This document shows positions 7,165 through 12,011 of a stretch of DNA of 12,248 bases, one piece after another. Made by a program: the position numbers and the translations under genes. The notes under the pieces are model-generated. The model saw only the letters and a program-made list of their open reading frames with translations, had not been told where the DNA came from and ran no database searches. Source of the stretch: UBA668 sp043721915 (lineage in GTDB: Bacteria > Actinomycetota > Acidimicrobiia > Acidimicrobiales > Ilumatobacteraceae); the NCBI GenBank assembly GCA_043721915.1, contig JAYSPV010000071.1, positions 1 to 12,248 on the forward strand, in the 5' to 3' direction. Numbering within the stretch: the first letter of the stretch is position 1; each line of letters opens with the position of its first letter.

Positions 7165-7845
7165 ATGATTCCAAGACACGCAAGCGAAGCGGTGGACGGA
7201 TTGCTTGCCGCCGCCTACGGACTCGACGGCCCCGACGCGAATCGCGATCTGTACGCGCGCTGGGCCAACACGTACGACAGTGGCTTCGCCACCGACAGCC
7301 GCTACCACTACCCAGAGCAAGTGGCCGACATCTTCGCCGCCGGCGGGTTGGAGGGCATCGGGCCCGCCGAGGCTGTCGTCGACATCGGGTGCGGGACCGG
7401 CCTCGGTGGTCAAGCCGTACGAGTTCACCGCGCGCTCATCATCGACGGCCTCGACATTTCCCCCGAGATGCTGCAGCAGGCGGCTTCAAAGATGGACAAC
7501 GGCAGCCCGGTGTATCGAACGCTCATCGAAGCAGACCTCACCCGACGGGTTCCTGTCGACGATGGCACATACGCCGGGGCGGTGAGCGTCGGTACCTTCA
7601 CCCACGGCCATGTCGGCCCCGGAGCGCTGATCGAGGTCATCCGCATTGTCCGCGCAGGCGGTCGCGCAGCCATCGGCATCAACGCCGCGCACTTCGTCGC
7701 GGCCGGCTTCGGTGCCGCGCTCGACCAGCTCGTTCGTGACGGCCGTATCGCGGATCTTCAACTGATCGACGCCCCGATCTACGCGGAGGCTGACATGACC
7801 GACCCCGACCAGGTCGCTCGTGTCGCCGTCTTCACAGTGACCTGA
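7165..7845 (+). CDS. Class I SAM-dependent methyltransferase, METTL27/UbiE-like
   Basis: The product has 226 residues. It begins with a helical segment containing LYARWANTYDSGF, then has SAM motif I VVDIGCGTGLGG (71-82) and an acidic residue after the second strand (Asp97 in IDGLDIS). Motif IV/V regions follow around AGAVSVGTFTHGHVGP and VRAGGRAAIGIN. The W-A-x-x-YD opening followed by YHYPEQVA resembles METTL27 (WBSCR27)-like and related small-molecule methyltransferases; the substrate is unknown. Two ATGs 11 and 14 bases upstream are out of frame. ATG 7165 is the first in-frame ATG after the preceding stop, without a clear Shine-Dalgarno. The sequence CTG-AAC beyond the TGA shows no further reading. 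Likely the last gene of the unit with the quinone oxidoreductase. Confidence 0.8.
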   Translation: MIPRHASEAVDGLLAAAYGLDGPDANRDLYARWANTYDSGFATDSRYHYPEQVADIFAAGGLEGIGPAEAVVDIGCGTGLGGQAVRVHRALIIDGLDISPEMLQQAASKMDNGSPVYRTLIEADLTRRVPVDDGTYAGAVSVGTFTHGHVGPGALIEVIRIVRAGGRAAIGINAAHFVAAGFGAALDQLVRDGRIADLQLIDAPIYAEADMTDPDQVARVAVFTVT

Positions 7846-7887
7846 ACCCTCCCGCCACCTCGTTGGTCACCTGGGCCGGGAACAGCA

Positions 7888-7913
7888 AGAGGGCACCCTT
7901 GCGGGTGCCCTCT
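7888..7913 (-). terminator. Hairpin terminator, probably the original one of tRNA-Lys
   Basis: A perfect 11-bp stem (AGAGGGCACCC / GGGTGCCCTCT) with a TTGC loop. On the minus strand it is followed by TTGCTGTTCC, a moderately T-rich tail. It lies directly downstream of the displaced tRNA-Lys 3' end, so it most likely ended the host tRNA transcript before integration. It may also serve the plus-strand methyltransferase gene, which stops 42 bases away. Confidence 0.65.
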
Positions 7914-7927
7914 GAGCTGGTACTTCT

Positions 7928-7974
7928 TGGTGCGCCCCCTGGGTTTCGAACCCAGAACCTGCGGATTAAGAGTC
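7928..7974 (-). pseudogene. Displaced 3' fragment of tRNA-Lys(CUU), host copy with encoded CCA
   Basis: From the anticodon-stem 5' strand to the discriminator base, this minus-strand stretch is identical to the intact tRNA-Lys at 10228-10299. The anticodon CTT, variable loop, T arm (CTGGG/TTCGAAA/CCCAG) and the 3' acceptor strand are all there, followed by an encoded CCA at 7930-7928. The D arm and the 5' acceptor strand are missing, so it cannot make a tRNA. This is the displaced host 3' end at one boundary of an integrated element. Confidence 0.85.
7930..7974. repeat. Attachment-site core, distal copy (direct repeat)
   Basis: These 45 bases are identical to and in the same orientation as 10227-10271. 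The identity starts in the anticodon stem and ends one base beyond the tRNA discriminator, the usual extent of tyrosine-recombinase cores in tRNA genes. The flanks of the two copies differ completely. Confidence 0.85.
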
Positions 7975-8078
7975 GGCTTCAGCCTGTGTCAGCCCGTACT
8001 GCCGGGTGTTGTTTGACCTGCTCAGGGTAGGTGTGATGTCCATCAGAGTACAGTCTGTGCCGTCCCGTGTCGACGAGT

Positions 8079-8102
8079 TTCGCGGCAGAATTCGCGGCAG
8101 AA
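8079..8102. repeat. Tandem 12-bp repeat near the distal att site
   Basis: TTCGCGGCAGAA occurs twice head to tail with no spacer, about 105 bases inside the att core. Short direct repeats at this distance resemble the arm-type binding sites of tyrosine integrases, but they could also be leftover coding sequence. The 7975-8134 stretch that contains them has no convincing gene. Confidence 0.6.
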
Positions 8103-8134
8103 CGTGTCGGTGGCACCCACGGGTTCGTACTCGG

Positions 8135-8539
8135 CTATGACACTCCGAGCGTCTTCACTGGAAGATTCGGAGCGGCGGCGAGGTGGGCGTCCGTGGTCAA
8201 AAGCGGAGCATCGAGACGCCGAGCGAGGGCTACGTAGCAGGCGTCCGTGAACGTGATGTTGTATCGCATGGTCCAGGCCCCAGCGGTGAGCGTCGTCACG
8301 CCCCCTCGCCTCGGTCGCCAGCTTGTGAATCGGTGGAATGCCCCAGCGACGTCTGCAGGCGACATGATCGAACGAAGTTCCCATCGACGCAGAACGGCGA
8401 GCACCTCTGCGTCGAAGAGCCCGTCTGGTACCCACGGTGTCGCGCCAGCCGGAATCAGGCTTTGAAGGCGCACGCCAGTCTCAGTTCGTGTGATGATCTC
8501 GACAGCAGCCGAGGCATCGATGACGATTGCGGCTGTCAA
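8135..8539 (-). CDS. vapC: PIN-domain toxin, VapC-like ribonuclease
   Basis: The product (134 residues) is a PIN domain. In VapC toxins this is a Mg-dependent ribonuclease that cuts tRNA or rRNA and stops translation. The acidic quartet is complete: Asp8 in IVIDASA, Glu45 in FDAEVL, Asp99 in TFTDACYVALA and Asp117 in LLTTDAHLA. The start is TTG 8539, whose last two bases and the next form the TGA stop of the antitoxin frame (TTGA, four-base overlap), the usual coupling of vapBC operons. A longer in-frame reading up to 8638 would lie within the antitoxin and does not look like PIN. The target RNA is unknown. It is the last gene before the distal att site of the island. Confidence 0.88.
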   Translation of the reverse strand: MTAAIVIDASAAVEIITRTETGVRLQSLIPAGATPWVPDGLFDAEVLAVLRRWELRSIMSPADVAGAFHRFTSWRPRRGGVTTLTAGAWTMRYNITFTDACYVALARRLDAPLLTTDAHLAAAPNLPVKTLGVS

Positions 8540-8726
8540 ACGTCGTCGTCGGTGTAGGCGCGACGCAGCTCGTCGATCGCGCTGACCGGGAGAACAACTA
8601 CTGGGACGACATCGAGGGGTCCGACAGCCACTCCGCAAAGCGGGTGGCGATCTCGGAGTCGCTCAGGCCGTCGTCGACGAGGTCGATGACGGGCTCCACA
8701 GGGAGGGTGTCGGCGTTGCGTGCCAT
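8536..8726 (-). pseudogene. vapB: VapB-like antitoxin, apparently frameshifted at a four-base run
   Basis: ATG 8726 is preceded by a TATCGT -10 six bases away. The first frame reads MARNADTLPVEPVIDLVDDG then SDSEIATRFAEWLSDPS and stops at 8600-8598 after 42 codons. The -1 frame then carries convincing coding sequence (DVVPVVVLPVSAIDELRRAY, then TDDDV) to the TGA at 8538-8536, which overlaps the toxin's TTG. Adding one base to the G run at 8616-8619 (C run on the coding strand) would join the two into a 63-residue protein, a normal antitoxin size. So this is a sequencing error in a short homopolymer, a real inactivating or phase-variable indel, or programmed frameshifting. Alternatively the 42-residue product is itself functional. 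Family assignment rests on position and size. Confidence 0.65.
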
Positions 8727-8732
8727 GTCGCA

Positions 8733-8738
8733 ACGATA
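8733..8738 (-). promoter_or_regulatory. Candidate -10 element of the vapBC promoter
   Basis: TATCGT on the minus strand fits TANNNT and ends six bases before the antitoxin ATG 8726, so the transcript would be leaderless. Confidence 0.5.
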
Positions 8739-8750
8739 ACCGACTTGTGG

Positions 8751-8762
8751 AGCACCAGTGCT
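8751..8762. promoter_or_regulatory. Possible antitoxin operator (palindrome)
   Basis: AGCACCAGTGCT is a perfect 5-bp inverted repeat with a two-base centre, lying upstream of the vapBC -10 where a -35 would be. VapB-type antitoxins commonly repress their own operon through such palindromes; the role here is inferred from position only. Confidence 0.3.
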
Positions 8763-8816
8763 GTCCATTCGGCAGCGATTGAAAGCAGGTCTGTACATCC
8801 CCAGAGTGGGCCTGGC

Positions 8817-9215
8817 TCACGGGAGTGAGTAGCTGCTGACGGCCACGGTGAGGGTTCCGTCTGCGGGGTCATCTTCGAAGACGAAGACGAGGTTCTGTGC
8901 GGCGTCGCCGGCAAGGAAGTCGACGGTCTGCTCGGCGGTGCTGGTCTCGCCACCGATCTCGAGCGTCGCGGTGACCTGCACGTTGGCGGCGGTCTGCTCG
9001 CCATGGTTCGACACCTCGACGCTGATGTGGAAGCTGCCGGCCTCCGCTCGGTAGGGAAGGTGGAGCTCGGCGACCGGAGCCGGTGGCGTCGACGACCCGA
9101 ACATCTGAGCGACGACCAAGCCGACGACCGCCAGCAGCACCACGCACGACGAGATGAAGGTCGTCCATTCGGCGACACTGCGGCCGTCCTTCCCCGTTGC
9201 GCCGGCCTTACTCAT
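8817..9215 (-). CDS. TIGR02588-like single-span membrane protein, partner of the DUF2391 protein
   Basis: The product has 132 residues. A short basic N-terminus with AEWTTF leads into one membrane segment at about 18-38 (FISSCVVLLAVVGLVVAQMF). A proline linker (SSTPPAPVA) follows, and then a beta-rich domain that looks like an extracytoplasmic Ig/CARDB-type sandwich (FHISVEVSNHGEQTAANVQV ... TVAVSSY). The start ATG 9215 forms ATGA with the stop of the upstream seven-to-eight-span protein, so the two are translationally coupled. From memory, TIGR02588 is a small protein of unknown function found next to TIGR02587. Size, topology, the E-W before the membrane segment and the neighbour all agree, but I could not run the model. 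An upstream in-frame extension to 9320 is inside the partner gene and is rejected. No function is known. Confidence 0.75.
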   Translation of the reverse strand: MSKAGATGKDGRSVAEWTTFISSCVVLLAVVGLVVAQMFGSSTPPAPVAELHLPYRAEAGSFHISVEVSNHGEQTAANVQVTATLEIGGETSTAEQTVDFLAGDAAQNLVFVFEDDPADGTLTVAVSSYSLP

Positions 9216-10111
9216 ATTGCGAGCCTTCCGGCGGCGCCGCCGATGGTTGCTGCAAAGCCGAGGACGATCACGCGGGCCAGCCCGTCGCTCCACGGTTGCA
9301 GTCCGCGCTGGAAGAACCACAGCAGCACCGCCGAGATGAGAAGCGAGAGCAGATAGCAGGCGATGGTTTCGCTGCCCGGGCGTTGGAACACGCCCTCGTG
9401 AGCGTGGCGTTGGTCTTGCTTGGAAAAGCCGGCAACGAAGACGACTGCGTACGAGGCGGCGAGCGAGGCGGCTACGACGACGAGCAACCAGGCCGGGCTC
9501 ATAGCGCTCGCCAGCATCGGTATCTCGTCAGTGGCGGCGATGCTGAGGCAGATGAACGTGGCTCCGATGGCAGTCGCGCCGAGGTCGGCGATGGTGGCGT
9601 GAAGCCCTTCGTCGTCCGAAGACGAAGCAGCGTCGACTTTGTCGCCCGCATCGGTCCGGCCGCCGCGAAGGAGGTTGGTGGCGAGCGCAACGCCGAGACA
9701 GAACGGCATTGCTTCGTATAGCACCTTGCCCAGCGCCTCGATCGGCGGTGTGTCGAAGGTGATCTCGCGCAGCATCGCCAGAACCGCAGCGGTCACGACG
9801 ATGCCGATGGCGACGGTCTCGACAGTGTCGGCGACGGCGTCGCGAAGCCGAACGCTCGACCGTTTTCGGAACCCGCTCGTCACGTTGAGCAGGAACACCG
9901 GAACGCTCGACGCCGCGACGACGGCGAACATTTGACCGGGTTCCGTGTGTGAGCCGATCCACCACACCTCCATCGTGTACAGCAACGGAACGCCGAAGAG
10001 CAGGCCACCCGACACGGCACGCACGACCTCGACAAGTTCCATGCGCCAAGGGCGGTCGTCCAATTCGGGTACCGAGGCGCGCGCCGGGGCGGAAGTGGTC
10101 GATCTCGTCAC
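9212..10111 (-). CDS. TIGR02587 / DUF2391-like polytopic membrane protein
   Basis: The product has 299 residues from GTG 10111. After a hydrophilic N-terminus it shows seven to eight hydrophobic segments at about 33-52, 61-80, 98-115, 130-148, 177-194, 206-229, 250-268 and 279-299. The first contains GGLLFGVPLLYTMEVWWIG, which is the hallmark I remember for the TIGR02587 (DUF2391) integral membrane family. DAVADTVETVAIGIVV and EALGKVLYEAMPFCLGVALA also fit. An acidic, serine-rich loop lies at about 153-170. The family has no known function and is reported with TIGR02588 as a two-gene operon, as here. The start is uncertain: TTG 10144 is in frame upstream, and ATG 10042 starts just before the first membrane span. 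GTG 10111 has a weak GAAG five bases ahead. The transcript probably begins inside the island, since a strong terminator separates it from tRNA-Lys. Confidence 0.8.
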   Translation of the reverse strand: MTRSTTSAPARASVPELDDRPWRMELVEVVRAVSGGLLFGVPLLYTMEVWWIGSHTEPGQMFAVVAASSVPVFLLNVTSGFRKRSSVRLRDAVADTVETVAIGIVVTAAVLAMLREITFDTPPIEALGKVLYEAMPFCLGVALATNLLRGGRTDAGDKVDAASSSDDEGLHATIADLGATAIGATFICLSIAATDEIPMLASAMSPAWLLVVVAASLAASYAVVFVAGFSKQDQRHAHEGVFQRPGSETIACYLLSLLISAVLLWFFQRGLQPWSDGLARVIVLGFAATIGGAAGRLAI

Positions 10112-10185
10112 GGGGTCTTCGTACCCAGCCGCGCCTCGGCTCAACCCAACAAACGGTTCGCCGCCAGAGCACGCCCAAAACGCAA

Positions 10186-10219
10186 GAAGCAGGGCGGACT
10201 ATTAAGTCCGCCCTGCTTC
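10186..10219 (-). terminator. Strong hairpin terminator after tRNA-Lys, island-borne
   Basis: A perfect 15-bp stem (GAAGCAGGGCGGACT / AGTCCGCCCTGCTTC) closes a four-base ATTA loop. On the minus strand it is followed by TTGCGTTTTGG. It ends the tRNA-His/tRNA-Lys transcript and would shield the island genes from it. It differs entirely from the hairpin next to the displaced tRNA fragment. Confidence 0.75.
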
Positions 10220-10226
10220 CTCTTCT

Positions 10227-10271
10227 GTGCGCCCCCTGGGTTTCGAACCCAGAACCTGCGGATTAAGAGTC
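10227..10271. repeat. Attachment-site core, copy within intact tRNA-Lys (direct repeat)
   Basis: This is the second copy of the 45-bp core at 7930-7974, forming the 3' part of the functional tRNA-Lys. Beyond the core the sequence differs from the other copy, including the loss of the encoded CCA. Confidence 0.85.
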
Positions 10272-10299
10272 CGTTGCTCTGCCGTTGAGCTAGAGGCGC
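10228..10299 (-). tRNA. tRNA-Lys (anticodon CUU)
   Basis: This is a 72-base cloverleaf. The acceptor GCGCCTC pairs with GGGGCGC (one U-G), the D arm is GCTC...GAGC, the anticodon loop is CTCTTAA with anticodon CTT, and the T arm is CTGGG/TTCGAAA/CCCAG with discriminator A. The first anticodon-stem pair is an A-C mismatch. CCA is not encoded (CAG follows), so it must be added by the nucleotidyltransferase. The 3' half is shared with the displaced fragment at 7928-7974, which does encode CCA. Confidence 0.95.
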
Positions 10300-10350
10300 A
10301 TTGGCCAGCAGTGTAGGGGGAGCGGAGCGCTGCCCCCTACCTGCTTGCCG

Positions 10351-10427
10351 TGGGGTGATCGACGGGGCTCGAACCCGCGACCCTCAGGATCACAACCTGA
10401 TGCTCTGCCAGCTGAGCTACGACCACC
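10351..10427 (-). tRNA. tRNA-His (anticodon GUG), CCA encoded
   Basis: The cloverleaf has acceptor GTGGTCG pairing with CGATCAC and the histidine-specific extra G at 10427 facing discriminator C at 10354. The anticodon loop is TTGTGAT with anticodon GTG, and the T arm is GCGGG/TTCGAGC/CCCGT. CCA is encoded at 10353-10351. It lies 51 bases upstream of tRNA-Lys on the same strand and the two are probably co-transcribed. I could not pick out its promoter with confidence in 10428-10560. Confidence 0.95.
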
Positions 10428-10551
10428 ATGAAGGCATGCAGTGTGCCACATCCGCTGCGAGATTCCACCACTGTTTCGGGCGTCGAGGCTTGCTGGTCGA
10501 TCGTTGCGAAACTGCCGCGACACTGTGGTATCGCGTGTCGTAGGTGCTCTG

Positions 10552-10581
10552 TTCACGACGAATTCCACTGTCTGCTAGGCT
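10552..10581 (+). promoter_or_regulatory. Promoter of the HemL-like aminotransferase gene
   Basis: TTCACG (10552-10557, four of six to TTGACA) and TAGGCT (10576-10581) are separated by 18 bases. Transcription would start near 10588. Unlike most genes here it has a leader with a strong Shine-Dalgarno, AGAGGAG at 10598-10604, seven bases before ATG 10612. Confidence 0.6.
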
Positions 10582-10598
10582 CAGGGGAACGAATTCCA
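10558..10598. repeat. Pair of 10-bp direct repeats bracketing the -10 element
   Basis: ACGAATTCCA occurs at 10558-10567 and 10589-10598, 31 bases apart (about three helical turns). The first lies between -35 and -10, the second just past the expected transcription start. The arrangement suits a transcription-factor binding site, although no regulator is visible nearby. Confidence 0.5.
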
Positions 10599-10611
10599 GA
10601 GGAGACACGAC

Positions 10612-11985
10612 ATGAGCGCAACGGAAAGCATTCCCACGCGTGAACTTGCCGAACGAGCGAAGGTCATCACGCAGCGAGAGCTACGGACCTACATCGCCCG
10701 AACCAAAGGGTCGCAGCTGGCAACGGCCAGGGCCCGCGAGGTGCTGCCGATGGGCGTGCCCAGCAGCTTCCAGGCTTACGACCCACATCCGATCGTCGTC
10801 CGCCGGGCGCAGGACGGTTGGATGGAGGATGTCGACGGCAATCGTTACGTCGACTTCGACATGGGCTACGGCGCCCTCTTCGCGGGCCACTGCCATCCTG
10901 CTGTGCGGCGTGCCGTGGAGACTCAGCTCGACAACGGCACGTTGTTCGTGACGCCGTGTGAGATGAACGCGGAGGTCGCTGAGCTGTTGCGTGACCGGTA
11001 CAACCTGCCGATGTGGCGTTTCACGAACTCGGGCACCGAGGCCACGATGGACGCCATCCGAGTGGCCCGCGGCGTCACCGGGCGCGAGAAGATCGTCAAG
11101 GTCGAGGGCGGCTACCACGGCCACCACGACGAGGTGATGATTTCGATGAAGCCCCCGATCAGTGAGGCCGGCCCGGCCGACAATCCGCGGGCCATCCCCT
11201 CGACTGCAGGCATCACGCGAGCGGTGCTCGGGGACACTGGTGTCATCCCGTACAACAATCTGCCCGCGCTCGAGCGGGCGCTCTCGGGTCGCGATGTTGC
11301 ATGCTTCATCGTCGAGCCGATCATGGAGAACATCGGCATCTGCAAGCCGCTCCCCGGTTATCTCGAGGGCGTGCGCGAGATCACCCGCAAGTACGGCACG
11401 ATGCTGATCTTCGACGAGGTGAAGACAGGGATCACCGCCGGGTGGGGTGGCGCGACGGGTGCAGTCGGCGTGCAGCCTGATCTGGTGGCGTTGGCAAAGA
11501 GCATTGGTGGTGGTCTTCCGTTGGGTGCCTTCGGTGGTACCCGCGAGTGCATGGACCAGATCACCGTGGGTCGGGTGTTGCACCTGGGTACGTACAACGG
11601 CAACCCGTTGTGCATGGCCGCAGCGCGTGCTGTGCTCACGGAGATCTGCACGCCGGAGGCCACCGGCGAGGCCATCGCGCGTAACAGGATGCTGCTCGAC
11701 CATTGCGATCGGATCATCGCCGATGCCTCGCTGCCCGCTCACACGGTGCAGTTCGGTGCCAAGGGCTGCGTCACCTGGGCGCCTGAACCGATCCGCAACT
11801 ACCGGGACTACAAGGCCACCGACTTCGACCTCGCGTTCGCCCAGTGGATCCACGGCATCAACCGTGGCGTCCTGCTGCCGCCGGGCCTCGACGAGCAGTG
11901 GCTGATCTCGGTGTTGCACACCGACGCCGATGCGTTGCAGTACGCGAACGTGTTCGGCGAATTCGTCACCGAGCTCGTGGGCTGA
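10612..11985 (+). CDS. Class III PLP-dependent aminotransferase, glutamate-1-semialdehyde aminomutase-like
   Basis: The product (457 residues) is a fold-type I PLP enzyme of the class III (omega) aminotransferase family. Visible residues are the phosphate-binding NSGTEATMDAIR (139-150), GGYHGHHDEV (166-175), FIVEPIMENIG (232-242), LIFDEVKTG (265-273, Asp268 contacting the PLP nitrogen), the Schiff-base Lys296 in ALAKSIGGGLPLGAFGG, and LGTYNGNPL (325-333). Overall it is close to HemL, but HemL usually reads DEVMTGFR where this has DEVKTGITAGWGGATG, and it is longer than the typical 430 or so residues. So it is more likely a HemL-related aminotransferase of unknown substrate than the tetrapyrrole enzyme. 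The start is fixed by a strong Shine-Dalgarno. It stands alone, downstream of its own promoter, and converges with the last gene. Confidence 0.88.
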   Translation: MSATESIPTRELAERAKVITQRELRTYIARTKGSQLATARAREVLPMGVPSSFQAYDPHPIVVRRAQDGWMEDVDGNRYVDFDMGYGALFAGHCHPAVRRAVETQLDNGTLFVTPCEMNAEVAELLRDRYNLPMWRFTNSGTEATMDAIRVARGVTGREKIVKVEGGYHGHHDEVMISMKPPISEAGPADNPRAIPSTAGITRAVLGDTGVIPYNNLPALERALSGRDVACFIVEPIMENIGICKPLPGYLEGVREITRKYGTMLIFDEVKTGITAGWGGATGAVGVQPDLVALAKSIGGGLPLGAFGGTRECMDQITVGRVLHLGTYNGNPLCMAAARAVLTEICTPEATGEAIARNRMLLDHCDRIIADASLPAHTVQFGAKGCVTWAPEPIRNYRDYKATDFDLAFAQWIHGINRGVLLPPGLDEQWLISVLHTDADALQYANVFGEFVTELVG

Positions 11986-12011
11986 GCCGCAGTATCTGCC
12001 CCTCTCAGCTC
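11979..12011. terminator. Possible bidirectional terminator between convergent genes
   Basis: GGGCTGAG and CTCAGCTC can pair (eight base pairs, one G-T) around a 17-base loop, and both stop codons lie within the arms. There is no T run, so the function is doubtful. Confidence 0.25.

Larger units (their letters stand above)
7930..10271. mobile_element. Small tRNA-Lys-integrated genomic island without a recombinase
   Basis: The island is bounded by 45-bp direct repeats derived from the tRNA-Lys 3' end; the repeat-to-repeat period is 2297 bp. Contents, all on the minus strand, are a coupled membrane-protein pair (TIGR02587/TIGR02588-like) and a VapBC-like toxin-antitoxin pair. At the distal end lies a 160-base stretch with tandem 12-mers. 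No integrase, transposase, replication or mobilisation gene fits in the remaining space. It could be the decayed remnant of a larger element, or a cargo unit moved in trans by another element's integrase. That the unit arrived by integration is inferred from the repeats, the CCA difference and the two distinct terminators. Confidence 0.75.

Noticed and set aside
7928..7974. A second functional tRNA-Lys gene
   Set aside because: The D arm and the 5' acceptor strand are absent; the sequence upstream of the anticodon stem is unrelated to a tRNA.
7975..8134. Integrase remnant next to the distal att site
   Set aside because: All frames were read; short stretches such as FAAEFAAE come from the 12-bp tandem repeat, and I cannot match any of them to a recombinase with confidence.
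10681..11919. Antisense open frame of about 412 codons inside the aminotransferase gene
   Set aside because: The plus-strand frame has all class III aminotransferase residues plus promoter and Shine-Dalgarno. The antisense product is histidine/arginine-rich with no recognisable domain.
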